Shown: in pieces, positions 30,073-40,784 of the stretch
Position numbering within the stretch: the first letter of the stretch is position 1
How the letters are laid out: every line of letters begins with the position of its first letter
NCBI GenBank assembly: GCA_000565345.1
Contig: AQOF01000043.1
Span: forward strand, 35-56,620
Length of the DNA stretch: 56,586 nt
Reading direction: 5' to 3'
Source of the DNA: Salinivibrio costicola subsp. costicola ATCC 33508 = LMG 11651
GTDB taxonomy: Bacteria > Pseudomonadota > Gammaproteobacteria > Enterobacterales > Vibrionaceae
Notes under the pieces: model-generated
What the model was told of the DNA's origin: nothing
What the model saw: the letters and a program-made list of their open reading frames with translations, nothing else
Database searches by the model: none
Made by a program: the position numbers and the translations under genes

Positions 30073-30104
30073 AAAACGCCGTGTCGATACACGGCGTTTT
30101 TTAT
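30073..30104. terminator. Terminator between gor and hpt
   Basis: The 12-bp stem aaaacgccgtgt / acacggcgtttt has loop cgat, with six T on the plus strand and four T on the minus; it probably acts for both convergent genes. Confidence 0.9.
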
Positions 30105-30129
30105 GGGGATTCATTGTTTGTTACAGCAA

Positions 30130-30483
30130 TTAGCCTGTCAACTGCGCACAGAAGCGGGCCAAGCCTTCTTTAATACTCGCCAGTGCCGCCGTGGCTTGAC
30201 CGGCGTCTTCTTGCTTGGCCGCTTGCTCTAGTGTCAACGCGTTCTGATACAGCTCTAGTGCGGCCAAATTACTGGCACTGCCTTTCATTTTATGCGCTTC
30301 TCGGACTAAATCGGCGTAATTATCCTCCGCTAACTGCCTTTCCATCACCGGAAGCTGTTGCTTGCTTTCTTCAACAAAAATACGGCAGGCTTCGTCAAGA
30401 AGCGCCGAACTGTTCATTAACCGACTTAACGCTTCTTCTTTATCCCAAACCGATAGGTCGGCCTTTCCTTGATTGACACTCAT
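30130..30483 (-). CDS. Orphan Hpt (histidine phosphotransfer) domain protein
   Basis: A 117-residue four-helix Hpt protein. The phosphoryl-accepting His is residue 64 in AHKMKGSASNL, matching H-x2-K-G-x(5). It would relay phosphate between a hybrid sensor kinase and a response regulator. No kinase or receiver gene lies nearby, so its partners are unknown; the GGDEF/EAL sensor at 32-35 kb has no receiver or kinase domain. AGGA is well placed before the ATG. It is convergent with gor. Confidence 0.85.
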   Translation of the reverse strand: MSVNQGKADLSVWDKEEALSRLMNSSALLDEACRIFVEESKQQLPVMERQLAEDNYADLVREAHKMKGSASNLAALELYQNALTLEQAAKQEDAGQATAALASIKEGLARFCAQLTG

Positions 30484-30668
30484 GTTGGATCCTTTGTACT
30501 GATAGACCTATGCGCCACATGGGCTTTTTGAATACTTTGTAGTCATCTTGTTTCTAGCTGTTACTAAGGTTAACCAGCTGCGTTTATCCTGTTGAGATAG
30601 TGGTTAAACTCAGGTCCAATCATGCTCGCTTTTCCCCCAAATCATAACAACAGAAGTGAGTGCAAATC

Positions 30669-30764
30669 ATGATGGATATGTTGCCTTGGCTAATCGTTTC
30701 CGGTCTGATTGTTTCAGTCATCACCGGACTATTAACCGTATTGATGGTAAAAGGCCTCGATTAA
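30669..30764 (+). CDS. Candidate 31-residue single-span membrane protein
   Basis: A short open frame of 31 codons: Met-Met-Asp-Met-Leu-Pro-Trp, then a hydrophobic helix (LIVSGLIVSVITGLLTVLMV) and a short Lys-Gly-Leu-Asp tail. A strong hairpin with five T follows ten bases after the stop, and the convergent lysine-rich gene lies beyond, so this is an independent plus-strand unit of about 180 bases including leader. AAGTGAG, seven bases before the first ATG, is a modest ribosome site. Size and layout resemble known tiny regulatory subunits such as KdpF or CydX, but no partner gene is adjacent. I do not recognise the family. Confidence 0.55.
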   Translation: MMDMLPWLIVSGLIVSVITGLLTVLMVKGLD

Positions 30765-30773
30765 GTCTGAAAG

Positions 30774-30799
30774 ACTCCATGGTACGCCATGGAGTTTTT
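30774..30799 (+). terminator. Terminator after the 31-codon ORF
   Basis: The 9-bp stem actccatgg / ccatggagt has loop tacg and five T on the plus strand. Confidence 0.88.
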
Positions 30800-30822
30800 G
30801 CTTGTCCGCTGTTTATATTGAT

Positions 30823-31128
30823 TTAGGGTTTATCCGACTTAGCCTTCTTTCTGGCCTTTTTATCCGCCTTACCCTTTTTGTCTTTCTTGGCTGCTTTTTG
30901 TTTGGCTTTTTTAGCTTTTTTAGCGGCGTGATCAGACGCTTTCTTCGCTTTCTTCGCTTTCTTTTCTTCACCACTCACTAGCGAGATAGGACGACAGACG
31001 TAGCCTTTTTCACTCGCGACCCGCGCACATTTACTACAAGCCACGCGTGGTGGTGTGGTAATGATTGCCAAGGAGGATAGGTTAGCTTCAACCTCGCCTC
31101 GGCGCCATTTACATAAAGCTTTGGCCAC
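30823..31128 (-). CDS. Cys-containing protein with lysine-rich tail, coupled to rsmJ
   Basis: A 101-residue protein. The first half has four Cys (about 6, 32, 35 and 46; including CSKCARVASEKGYVC) that could bind a metal. The second half (about 55-101) is a low-complexity tail of Lys and Ala with repeated KKAKKA units, some Asp and Gly, and strongly positive charge, suiting RNA or ribosome contact. Its start abuts the rsmJ stop without a gap, so the two are probably translated from one message. I do not recognise the family; the nucleic-acid role is an inference. Confidence 0.7.
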   Translation of the reverse strand: MAKALCKWRRGEVEANLSSLAIITTPPRVACSKCARVASEKGYVCRPISLVSGEEKKAKKAKKASDHAAKKAKKAKQKAAKKDKKGKADKKARKKAKSDKP

Positions 31129-31908
31129 TTACGCCTCCGCGCCTAACGCTGCGTTAATGTACATATCAAAACGGTTTTTCTTGGTGGTGATGATCGAATG
31201 CGGTGGTCTATCCGCTAACGGCGTCGCATAATCCGGCCGCTTAACCACCACGCGACTGCGGGCCAGTTGAAGTGCGGGCAGCAATAAGGCATCTGCATCG
31301 CTATCTGCCCCCACTAAAGATTGAAAAACGCGCATCTCTTTTTTCACCAAGGCGGCTTTTTTCTTGTGGGGATACATGGGATCAAGGTAAATCACATCAG
31401 GTCGCACCAAACCTGGCATGTTTGCCATGTCAGTCAGTGCTTGCTCACTATTGGCATGCAATAACGTCATCCGTGATTGCATCCATGCACCAATATCGGG
31501 GTCCTGATAGGCTCGCTGTAAGCCATCATCAAGCAAAGCGGCAACAACCGGATGCCTTTCTATCATTTGCACGGAGCAGCCTAAAGACGCCAATACGAAC
31601 GCATCGCGCCCCAGTCCAGCGGTGGCATCGAGTACGCGCGGGGTGATCCCCTTATTGAGCCCAACCGCTTTCGCTATCGCTTGTCCTTTCCCCCCGCCAA
31701 ATTTACGACGGTGGGCGACCGCACCGCTCACAAAGTCAACAAACACTGCCCCTAATTTAGGTTCATCGCGCTTGCGTAGTTCAAGATGCGTTTGTGTCAT
31801 TACCAGGGCAAACGATGAATCAGGATCGTGAGTGAGTGACCACTTCGACTTTAGCCTTTCAAATTCTTCGTCTTTTTCAAGAGCGTCACAAATCAAACTG
31901 AGTTGCAC
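31129..31908 (-). CDS. rsmJ: 16S rRNA (guanine1516-N2)-methyltransferase RsmJ
   Basis: A 259-residue SAM-dependent methyltransferase that modifies G1516 of 16S rRNA. The SAM loop is [15 protein letters not shown] (about 93-107) and the catalytic motif IV is YLDPMYP (about 174-180), an unusual D-P-M-Y variant expected for the family. The start is GTG, with GGAG eight bases upstream. In E. coli it follows prlC (prlC-yhiQ); here it is about 4.5 kb away on the same strand, suggesting gor and its neighbours were inserted between. Confidence 0.92.
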   Translation of the reverse strand: MQLSLICDALEKDEEFERLKSKWSLTHDPDSSFALVMTQTHLELRKRDEPKLGAVFVDFVSGAVAHRRKFGGGKGQAIAKAVGLNKGITPRVLDATAGLGRDAFVLASLGCSVQMIERHPVVAALLDDGLQRAYQDPDIGAWMQSRMTLLHANSEQALTDMANMPGLVRPDVIYLDPMYPHKKKAALVKKEMRVFQSLVGADSDADALLLPALQLARSRVVVKRPDYATPLADRPPHSIITTKKNRFDMYINAALGAEA

Positions 31909-31943
31909 ATCGGATCTCCACAGCTGGGGCTGGTCCGATTATA

Positions 31944-34900
31944 TCAGAGATGGTTTTTTTCCTTCACTGTCTCACGACTGGGACGCCACTTTTTTACCTG
32001 ATCGCTCAACGGCGCCGGGATACTAAAGTGATAACCTTGGGCATAGTCGATGCCAAGCGCTTTGACTCTGTCCAAGATAGCTGCGTTTTCAACAAATTCA
32101 GCCACGGTTTGTTTTCCCATTTGCTTAGCTAAATCGTGAATGGCTTTCACCATGGCATAGTCGGTTTCATCAGTCTCGATATCGCGGATAAACTGTCCGT
32201 CAATTTTTATAATATCGACCGGTAAACGCTTCAGATAGCCAAACGAAGAAATGCCGGCACCAAAATCGTCTAAGGCGATGGTACAGCCCAGTGCTTTAAG
32301 CTGAGAAAACAGATCGATCGCACTGCTCATATTACTGATCGCCGCGGTTTCCGTGATCTCCAGGCAGAGGCACTCGCTGGGAACCTGGGTCTGTTTAATG
32401 GCATCAAGGAGAAAAGCAACGAACGCGCTTTGGGTAATCGACCGGCCCGATAGATTAATCGATACCTTGCCCAACTTCGCAATTTGCTCGGGATTCGCAT
32501 CAAACCAGGCAAGCGTTTTGGTTACCACCACCGTATCCAGTTGATGCGCCATGCTGTAGCGTTCGGCGGCAGGAATAAACATACTAGGAGGTAACCAGCC
32601 GCCTTTGGTGTCGCGCATTCTGACCAGTGCTTCAATGTAGAGCGTGTCTTGCTCATCTGATTGGATATCCACAATTTGTTGTGCATAGATGTCAAAGCGG
32701 TCATGCGCGATCGCCTCATGAATATGGCTGACATAAGCCATTTCTTGCTCTCGGCGTTGCAGCTCTTCATCATCGGGGTGATAAATGTGGAGTCGATTGC
32801 GGCCTTCATCTTTAGCGGCATAACACGCTGTGTCTGCTTGGGCATGAACTTGTTGAGGCGAACCCGCGGTACGGTCAAGTAGACGAATCCCCAACGAGCA
32901 CGCTAAGCGCATCCGGCTGCCATGCCAGAAGAACTCACTGTCAGCAAGCACCGCCAGCAAAGATCTTCCCCAGTTCACTGACTGCTCCGCGGCGTGATGA
33001 TACGCGATAACGCCAAACTCATCACCACCTAAGCGTGAGAGTACCGCCCCTTCCGGCAAGTGCTGACGGATAATCTGAGCCACTTGTTTTAACGCCTCAT
33101 CCCCCGCTTCATGGCCCGCGGTATCATTAATTAATTTAAACTGGTCCATATCGATGTAGAACATCGCATGGCACTCACCATCTTCTCGAGCTTGTAATAA
33201 TGCCGCGGCCAGTTTTTGTTCAAAGTAGCTACGGTTGTAAAGACCGGTCAAATAGTCATGATGCGCTTGATAGGTCAGCTGGTTTTCCATTTCTCGGTGC
33301 GCGGTAATATCTTCACCCACGACCATTAGCTGGGTTTGATTGTGCATAGCGCGGATGGTTTCTCGAACCCATAAGGTGTGTCCATTGCCGGCTCGATACG
33401 GAATCTCACGGCGCCAGACTTGCTCTTGGTTATGCTGATCCCGTTTAATCATCCGATGGGGTGGCGCCTGGTCGCTCACATACAGCTCAGTGATTTTATG
33501 GCCCAGTAAGCACGATTTTTCATGGCCGAATAAATCTGCGGCGTATTGGTTCAGTGACTGGATGCGCGCCTGGTAGTCCACCGTTAACAAAATAACGGGT
33601 TGTTGCTCATAGAGCATGCGATATTCAATTTCGCTGCGCTGGAGCTTCTCTTCAGTTTGTTTGCGTTGGGTGACATCTCGCGCTTCAAGTAACACGCGTG
33701 GCTGGCCTCGTTCACCGGGAAAGCTTTTCACTGCCACGTCCAAGATCACTTCACGGTGGGCTTCGCTTAAACATAATTCAAACCGCTTTGGCTGGGTGGT
33801 TCCAATCTGTTTTAGGTGTTGCTCCAAACTTGCCGGATTACGCCAAATTGGCCACAGCCATAAAGGACGCTCTCCATACGCCTGCCTGTCGGTGATCAGC
33901 TGATAAAAGCTGGTGTTGCCTGAAACGACGATGCCATTTTGATCCAACAACGCGATCAGTTGATTACTTTGATCAAACACCCCTTTGAGCATCGCCCGGT
34001 GACGCATCAACGATGCCTCACTGCGTCGAAGCTGACGAATATTCGCGGCTAGCATGACAATCACGCTGCCCAGCACCAAAACAGCCAAGGCGACCGCTTG
34101 CACAGCCACCGGATGAGTTTGCCATATTGGTTCGGGTTGATTGGTGATCGTCACATCATCAAACGCGCTAATATCTAACTGCCAGCGCTTGAGTGCCGGG
34201 TAATCAAACATGGTGATATTGGTCCCATCACGTTCGGCGGGTAGCTGACCACTCAAGGTCTTAAGAAGGAGCTTCCCTTGATGGTAGCCTTGATTTTTAC
34301 CATCTATCACCACGCCGCCGACCACACCCTGACCGAGCATAAAACTCATGGCACCATAGATGGGCACGGGCGTATTGTGAGTGAGCGTTCGGATACCACT
34401 GAGTTTATCGAGAAATTGTCCGTTGCTATCCCTAAAATAGGAAAGATAAAACACCGCCTCACCGTCATGCATGGCTTGAATTCTATCGCGTAGTCCCGAA
34501 AAGGTGAGACTAGAAAGGCGCACGACGTCGATGCCAGAATCACCGTTTCTGGCCAGTTGCGCTTGCACGACATTCCAGTATTGACGACTCGAGAAGGTAT
34601 TATCGAGCAACACATAAACGCGCTCTAAACCAGGGTGCAACCGCTTCATTAACGCCAAGTTGCGCGGTAGATCCACTTCCTCTTTGACGCCGGTTAGCTT
34701 AGGGAGCAACGGATAATGCTGGCGACCAAAGTTATTCAGGCCCGCGTAAACAACTGGCGTTTCACCAACATATTCATGCAACTGATGGATTAACCAAAGT
34801 GCGGCATTATCCGTGGTTAAGATCGCATCGAATTGATGGTTCCCGAGCTTTTGGATATAGAGTTTTTTGAGTTGCTCTCGATACGCCTCTGACTGATAAC

Positions 34901-35093
34901 GTTTAATTTCTAGATAAGTATGTTGAAACGCAATGTCTTCTCCCGCGGTGGCAGTATCGAGTCCTTCGACCAGAGCTTGGTTCCAAAAGAAGTTGGGATG
35001 ATAGGAATGCACCACCAGCACGTTTTTTTGTGCGGCGCTGACACTCAATGCTACCCAGAACAGTAAACCGCCTAAAAGGTATTTGATCCCCAC
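31944..35093 (-). CDS. Periplasmic-sensor diguanylate cyclase/phosphodiesterase (PAS-GGDEF-EAL)
   Basis: A membrane protein of about 1049 residues controlling cyclic-di-GMP. Order: signal peptide, a periplasmic ABC-substrate-binding-like sensor (about 20-320, beginning QKNVLVVHSYHP), one membrane helix (about 330-352), two PAS domains (about 360-600), a GGDEF domain with intact LGGDEFG (near 720) and an EAL domain with EALVRM, DDFGAG and KIDGQFIRD. Both catalytic signatures look intact. GTG 35093 was taken as start because AGGAAG precedes it and the signal peptide starts there; an upstream frame start at 35132 is possible. It is divergent from asnC. Confidence 0.9.
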   Translation of the reverse strand: MGIKYLLGGLLFWVALSVSAAQKNVLVVHSYHPNFFWNQALVEGLDTATAGEDIAFQHTYLEIKRYQSEAYREQLKKLYIQKLGNHQFDAILTTDNAALWLIHQLHEYVGETPVVYAGLNNFGRQHYPLLPKLTGVKEEVDLPRNLALMKRLHPGLERVYVLLDNTFSSRQYWNVVQAQLARNGDSGIDVVRLSSLTFSGLRDRIQAMHDGEAVFYLSYFRDSNGQFLDKLSGIRTLTHNTPVPIYGAMSFMLGQGVVGGVVIDGKNQGYHQGKLLLKTLSGQLPAERDGTNITMFDYPALKRWQLDISAFDDVTITNQPEPIWQTHPVAVQAVALAVLVLGSVIVMLAANIRQLRRSEASLMRHRAMLKGVFDQSNQLIALLDQNGIVVSGNTSFYQLITDRQAYGERPLWLWPIWRNPASLEQHLKQIGTTQPKRFELCLSEAHREVILDVAVKSFPGERGQPRVLLEARDVTQRKQTEEKLQRSEIEYRMLYEQQPVILLTVDYQARIQSLNQYAADLFGHEKSCLLGHKITELYVSDQAPPHRMIKRDQHNQEQVWRREIPYRAGNGHTLWVRETIRAMHNQTQLMVVGEDITAHREMENQLTYQAHHDYLTGLYNRSYFEQKLAAALLQAREDGECHAMFYIDMDQFKLINDTAGHEAGDEALKQVAQIIRQHLPEGAVLSRLGGDEFGVIAYHHAAEQSVNWGRSLLAVLADSEFFWHGSRMRLACSLGIRLLDRTAGSPQQVHAQADTACYAAKDEGRNRLHIYHPDDEELQRREQEMAYVSHIHEAIAHDRFDIYAQQIVDIQSDEQDTLYIEALVRMRDTKGGWLPPSMFIPAAERYSMAHQLDTVVVTKTLAWFDANPEQIAKLGKVSINLSGRSITQSAFVAFLLDAIKQTQVPSECLCLEITETAAISNMSSAIDLFSQLKALGCTIALDDFGAGISSFGYLKRLPVDIIKIDGQFIRDIETDETDYAMVKAIHDLAKQMGKQTVAEFVENAAILDRVKALGIDYAQGYHFSIPAPLSDQVKKWRPSRETVKEKNHL

Positions 35094-35221
35094 ATCTACT
35101 TCCTGTTGGTTGATTGGTATCGCACTAAACAACGCGATACCCTACATTAGGTGTTAACCGAACGGTCAAGCAATCGTGTTAACGAAAAACAAGACCTCGC
35201 TATAACAAAAAGACGAAAACA

Positions 35222-35683
35222 ATGAACGAATTGCCGAAACTGGATGACCTTGATCGTCGAATTCTTTCTACCTTACTGGATGATGCACGCGTCCCTTACG
35301 CAGAAATGGCAAAGCGATTTAATGTCAGCCCTGCCACCGTGCACGTTCGTGTCGAAAAGATGAAAGCCGCTGGCATTATCGAAGGCACCGAGATATTGGT
35401 AAATACTAAAAAGCTAGGCTATGACGTATGCTGCTTTATTGGTATCAATCTGAAAGCGGCGCGCGATTACCACTCCGCGCTAGAAAAGCTGAACCAACTC
35501 GATGAGGTAGTCGAAGCTTACTATACGACAGGGGCCTATAACATCTTCGTGAAGCTGATGTGTCGCTCTATCGAGGAGTTACAGTTTGTATTGATTGATA
35601 AACTGCAGGCCATCGATGAGGTCCAATCGACAGAGACACTGATCTCACTACAGAACCCGATCAACCGCAATGTTATCCCTTGA
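35222..35683 (+). CDS. asnC: Transcriptional regulator AsnC
   Basis: A 153-residue Lrp/AsnC-family regulator with an N-terminal winged helix-turn-helix (recognition helix around VSPATVHVRVEKM) and a C-terminal RAM ligand domain (YDVCCFIGINL, EAYYTTGAYNIFVK). The sequence is close to E. coli AsnC along its whole length (for instance MCRSIEELQ and STETLISLQNPI), which activates asnA in response to asparagine. No asnA is adjacent here. Convergent hemB lies beyond a terminator. Confidence 0.93.
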   Translation: MNELPKLDDLDRRILSTLLDDARVPYAEMAKRFNVSPATVHVRVEKMKAAGIIEGTEILVNTKKLGYDVCCFIGINLKAARDYHSALEKLNQLDEVVEAYYTTGAYNIFVKLMCRSIEELQFVLIDKLQAIDEVQSTETLISLQNPINRNVIP

Positions 35684-35711
35684 GTTTTGTGGGGTAATTC
35701 ATGCCCTTACT

Positions 35712-35746
35712 AAAAAAACGCCCCTGCCAATGGCAAGGGCGTAGAG
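35712..35746 (-). terminator. Terminator after hemB
   Basis: Stem acgcccctgcc / ggcaagggcgt with a short AAT loop (one mismatch), followed on the minus strand by seven T, about 15 bases past the hemB stop. Confidence 0.85.
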
Positions 35747-35761
35747 ACACTGTGTGGTCAT

Positions 35762-36884
<1,123 letters not shown>

Positions 36885-37667
36885 TCACTGTATCGAGAAA
36901 CAGCGCTGGGTATTTTTTATTGTACAATCAATAATCTGTTCAACAGGCTGTTGGCGAAGTTGCGCCACCGCCTGTGCAATATGCGGTAAATACTTGGGCT
37001 CATTACGGCTACGTTTGGGCCGCGGGCGCAGATCGCGCGGCTGCAAATACGGGGCATCCGTTTCAATCATCAAGCGATCATCGGGCAGCCAGCTTACCTG
37101 TTGCTGAAGCTGCTGTCCGCGCCGTTCGTCGCAGAGCCAACCGGTGACACCTATGTATAACCCGGCATCCAAGCAATCTCGCAGTGCCTGATCCTCACCG
37201 GTAAAACAGTGCAGTACCGCCGCCGGCAACTTGTCTAACCAAGGACGCAATATCGCCAGCCAACGGTCATGAGCCTCCCGACAATGCATAAATACCGGCA
37301 TTGACAGCTCAGCGGCTAATGCGAGTTGCGCCTCAAAGACCGCTTCTTGTTGCGGGCGCGGCGAAAAGTCACGGTTAAAGTCGAGGCCACATTCCCCTAT
37401 CGCCACCACCTCGGCGCGCTGCGCCAGTTGCCGAATCATGGTTAAATTGGCTGGATCGACAGATTTGGCATCGTGCGGATGCACCCCGGCAGTGGCATAG
37501 GCGTAGCCAGGATACCGCGCCGCTAAATCCGCCGCTGCTTGGCTTTCTTCAACGTTGGTGCCGGTAAAAATCATCCCAGAGACGCCGGCTTGCTGCGCAT
37601 GAGCAACAACCTCGTCTCTGTCTTTATCAAATCGTGAGCTGGTGAGATTGACACCAATATCAATCAT
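36885..37667 (-). CDS. tatD: TatD family metal-dependent DNase
   Basis: A 260-residue TIM-barrel hydrolase; family members are 3'-exonucleases acting in DNA repair or RNA quality control, not in Tat transport. Metal ligands: ID-GVNLTS start (in place of the usual HxH), [27 protein letters not shown] and IETDAPYL. Its ATG overlaps the tatC TGA (ATGA), so it is translationally coupled. hemB follows with about 70 bases. Confidence 0.9.
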   Translation of the reverse strand: MIDIGVNLTSSRFDKDRDEVVAHAQQAGVSGMIFTGTNVEESQAAADLAARYPGYAYATAGVHPHDAKSVDPANLTMIRQLAQRAEVVAIGECGLDFNRDFSPRPQQEAVFEAQLALAAELSMPVFMHCREAHDRWLAILRPWLDKLPAAVLHCFTGEDQALRDCLDAGLYIGVTGWLCDERRGQQLQQQVSWLPDDRLMIETDAPYLQPRDLRPRPKRSRNEPKYLPHIAQAVAQLRQQPVEQIIDCTIKNTQRCFSIQ

Positions 37668-38415
37668 TCATTGGCCTCTTCAGATGCCGATGCGTCGCGC
37701 GGGACGTAAAAACGTGACAGCAACACACCCAGCTCGAACAGCAAACACATAGGAATGGCGAGCAAGGTTTGCGAAATCATATCGGGCGGGGTCAACATCA
37801 TGCCAACGACAAAGGCCGCCACCACGACATACGGACGCTTGCTGGTCAAACTTTTCGCGGTTGTCGCGCCCGTCCAGACCAGCAGTATAATCGCAATAGG
37901 GATTTCAAAAGCAATACCAAATGCTAGAAATAAAGCCAAAATGAAATCGAGATAACTGGCAATATCCGTTGCCACCTGTACCCCTTCTGGCGCAATCGAG
38001 GTAAAAAAGCCAAACACCAAGGGCAATACCACCCAGTAGCAAACGCCACGCCCGCATAAAACAACAACGAGCTCGATACCAAAAGCGGCATCACCAAGCG
38101 CTGCTCATGCTTATACAGGCCAGGGGCAACAAAGGCCCAAATTTGGTAAAGCACCACTGGGATGGCAACAAATACCGAGATAACCAGCGTCAGTTTGATA
38201 GGGGTGAAAAAAGGCGACGCCACATCGGTGGCAATCATGCTCGCCCCTTCAGGCAGCTTGTCAATCAATGGCTGAGCGACCAAGCTATAAATGTCGTTGG
38301 CAAAATACACTAACCCGGCAAAGACCACTAAGATGGCAACGATGGCGCGAAGCAGGCGGTTACGGAGCTCCATCAGATGACTGATGAGTGGCTGAGAATC
38401 GTTTACAGAAGACAT
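37664..38415 (-). CDS. tatC: Twin-arginine translocase subunit TatC, frameshifted
   Basis: The six-helix receptor of the Tat export pathway, binding the twin-Arg signal peptide. The N-terminus [18 protein letters not shown] with the conserved Glu, [25 protein letters not shown] and FGIAFEIPI are characteristic. One missing T near 38040 (in [17 protein letters not shown]) breaks the gene between helices 3 and 4; downstream frame reads to the stop. Corrected length is 250 residues. In operon with tatA and tatB upstream and overlapping tatD downstream. Confidence 0.94.
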
Positions 38416-38454
38416 AGTGGTTTTTTCATCAGAGACATAAGGCGTCGCTCGTTA

Positions 38455-38835
38455 TCACTTATCGGTCGACGAGGTGGACGAGGGACTGGTGGCCGTGTCC
38501 GCACTCTCGGTATCGTGCGCTGCAGCGGTTGATGTTGACGAAGACGCATAAGGATGCTGCACATCGGCGGCTCGCTGTCGCAGCGTCTCCACCGACTCTT
38601 GCAGTTCAGGGGAGAGATTTTTCATCCCTGCTTGCTCGGCTTTGTGCAAATTATCTTGCAACTCTTTGATCTTGAGCTCTTGCTCGAGCTCGTCACGGAC
38701 CGAGCCTGCCATACGCTTGGCCGCGCCCACCCAACGTGACACATTACGTATCGCAATGGGCAGCCGCTCTGGGCCAAGCACCACAAGGCCAATGACGGCA
38801 ATCAGTACCAGCTCCCAGAAACCAATATCAAACAC
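38455..38835 (-). CDS. tatB: Sec-independent protein translocase TatB
   Basis: A 126-residue protein with an N-terminal membrane helix ([25 protein letters not shown]) containing the TatB Glu8 position and the GPERLP hinge, an amphipathic helix, and a Ser/Thr-rich disordered tail. Together with TatC it binds Tat substrates. It starts three bases after tatA stops. Confidence 0.93.
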   Translation of the reverse strand: MFDIGFWELVLIAVIGLVVLGPERLPIAIRNVSRWVGAAKRMAGSVRDELEQELKIKELQDNLHKAEQAGMKNLSPELQESVETLRQRAADVQHPYASSSTSTAAAHDTESADTATSPSSTSSTDK

Positions 38836-38838
38836 GGC

Positions 38839-39084
38839 TTATACCTGCTCTTTGTCTTTTTGCGTTTTTTCGCTTTTCGACGGTTCAGCACGCTCATTAA
38901 GCGACGTTGGCTCGAAGTCAGCATCTTGATCAGCGCGCTTACCCTCGTCATCATGCATCGCTTTTTTGAACCCTTTTACCGCAGAGCCCAAATCCCCACC
39001 CATATTGCGTAACTTCTTGGTGCCAAACAATAACACCACGATGACTGCAATGATCAGCAGCTGCCAAATACTAATTCCACCCAT
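38839..39084 (-). CDS. tatA: Sec-independent protein translocase TatA
   Basis: An 81-residue pore-forming subunit. [25 protein letters not shown] is the membrane helix and FGTKKLR hinge; the amphipathic helix [17 protein letters not shown] follows; the tail is charged. First gene of tatABCD; about 50 bases downstream of ubiB, as in E. coli (ubiB-tatA). Confidence 0.95.
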   Translation of the reverse strand: MGGISIWQLLIIAVIVVLLFGTKKLRNMGGDLGSAVKGFKKAMHDDEGKRADQDADFEPTSLNERAEPSKSEKTQKDKEQV

Positions 39085-39137
39085 ACCGGTTCCCTTTATT
39101 CCGCTTGGTTAATGTTATGTGCGCAGCAGTGTAACTG

Positions 39138-40784
39138 CTATTTGTTACAGGTTTTATTACAAAGTCGCCAGCCACACAACCAGAAAACGACCGCCCCCGC
39201 TGTCGCAACACTCGGTAGTGTATCGATCCGGTTGGCATACAAGATAGTCGCAGTCAGTAGTAAGGTGGCACCAATACCCAGTAGATATGTGGCGCGCGAG
39301 TGGCGCTGTTTGGTCTGTAAATAGCTTTGATAGTAGGTGTCTAACCGCTGATTGACTTGCCGCCCCTGGCGGAGGCCATCGTAGATTAGCTCCGGAATTT
39401 CTGGCAGCTTTTCGGCCCAAAACGGTGCCTTCTCTTTGACCGCCGCCCATACCGCTTGCGGTCCGACTTGCTGTTTCATCCACGACTCTAAAAACGGCTT
39501 TGCTGTGGTCCACAAATCAAGTTGCGGATAAAGCTGACGTCCAAGCCCTTCAATATAGAGCAATGTTTTTTGCAGTAAAACCAGCTGTGGCTGCACTTCC
39601 ATATTAAAGCGGCGCGCGGTGTTGAAGAGGTTTAATAACACATTACCGAACGAAATTTCACACAGCGGCTTTTCGAAAATCGGCTCGCACACGGTACGAA
39701 TAGCAAATTCGAAATCGTCGACATTGGTGTCATGCGGCACCCAACCTGAATCAACATGAAGCTCAGCGACCTTGCGGTAATCACGGTTAAAGAAGGCAAT
39801 AAAGTTTTCCGCTAGATAGCGTTTATCATCGCGGTTTAACGTACCAACAATACCGCAATCAAGCCCAATCCACTGCGGGTCGTGCGGGTGTTCATACGAC
39901 ACAAATACGTTGCCTGGGTGCATGTCCGCATGGAAAAAACTATCGCGGAAGACCTGGGTGAAAAAGACTTCAACCCCTCGCTCGGCGAGCAGCTTCATAT
40001 CTGTACCGTTCGCCTCAAGCGCGTCGATATCTGACACTTGAATACCGTAAATGCGCTCAGACACCATCACGTCTTTGCGGCAATAGTCACTAAACACTTC
40101 GGGCACATACAAGGCTTGATCGTTTTCAAAGTTGCGACGCAATTGAATGGTATTCGCCGCTTCGCGCATTAAATCCAGTTCATCAAGCAAGGTTTTTTCA
40201 TATTCGCGAATCACTTCTACCGGCTTTAAGCGACGTGCATCAGGGAGAAAACGCGCCACCAGCCGTGCCACGCGATACATCAGACGCAAGTCGGCCTGAA
40301 TAACCGGCAAGATATCGGGACGGATCACCTTAATCACCACTTCACGGCCATTTTCTTTTAATGTCGCGGTGTGGACTTGTGCGATGGATGCGGAGGCTAA
40401 TGGGTTGGGCTCAAAATCACTGAACCAAGTTTCCAGAGGCCCACCCAGTGACGCTTCAATTTGCGTTTTTGCTTTGTGGCCATCAAAGGGTGCGACTTTA
40501 TCTTGCAACTGGGCGAGTTCATTGGCGATATGAGCAGGAAAAAGATCGCGGCGGGTCGACATCATTTGCCCGAGCTTTACCCATACCGGCCCCAAACTTT
40601 GCATCGCTAAACGCAAGCGCTCACCCACAGGCTTGTCTGGGTGTTGGTTTTTAAGCCAAAACAGCGATTTACGCCCAAGATGGGCGAGTCGAGTCAGCGG
40701 TTGCCTGGGTAGTAGGGCATCAACACCGTACAATAACAAAGTACGAATAATAAAATACAGGCGACGAATCTCACTGAGTGTCAT
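39138..40784 (-). CDS. ubiB: Ubiquinone biosynthesis regulatory kinase-like protein UbiB
   Basis: A 548-residue atypical kinase/ATPase (ABC1/ADCK) needed for coenzyme Q synthesis. The family KxGQ motif is in [11 protein letters not shown], the ATP-binding Lys in [11 protein letters not shown], and the HMHPGN-type motif is here [17 protein letters not shown] has the metal-binding Asp. Two membrane helices are at the C-terminus (about 500-545). Its ATG overlaps the ubiJ stop by four bases (ATGA). Confidence 0.95.
   Translation of the reverse strand: MTLSEIRRLYFIIRTLLLYGVDALLPRQPLTRLAHLGRKSLFWLKNQHPDKPVGERLRLAMQSLGPVWVKLGQMMSTRRDLFPAHIANELAQLQDKVAPFDGHKAKTQIEASLGGPLETWFSDFEPNPLASASIAQVHTATLKENGREVVIKVIRPDILPVIQADLRLMYRVARLVARFLPDARRLKPVEVIREYEKTLLDELDLMREAANTIQLRRNFENDQALYVPEVFSDYCRKDVMVSERIYGIQVSDIDALEANGTDMKLLAERGVEVFFTQVFRDSFFHADMHPGNVFVSYEHPHDPQWIGLDCGIVGTLNRDDKRYLAENFIAFFNRDYRKVAELHVDSGWVPHDTNVDDFEFAIRTVCEPIFEKPLCEISFGNVLLNLFNTARRFNMEVQPQLVLLQKTLLYIEGLGRQLYPQLDLWTTAKPFLESWMKQQVGPQAVWAAVKEKAPFWAEKLPEIPELIYDGLRQGRQVNQRLDTYYQSYLQTKQRHSRATYLLGIGATLLLTATILYANRIDTLPSVATAGAVVFWLCGWRLCNKTCNK

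Noticed and set aside
37664-38415. Programmed frameshifting in tatC or other broken genes
   Set aside because: No slippery heptamer with a downstream structure was seen, and breaks occur in many unrelated genes.
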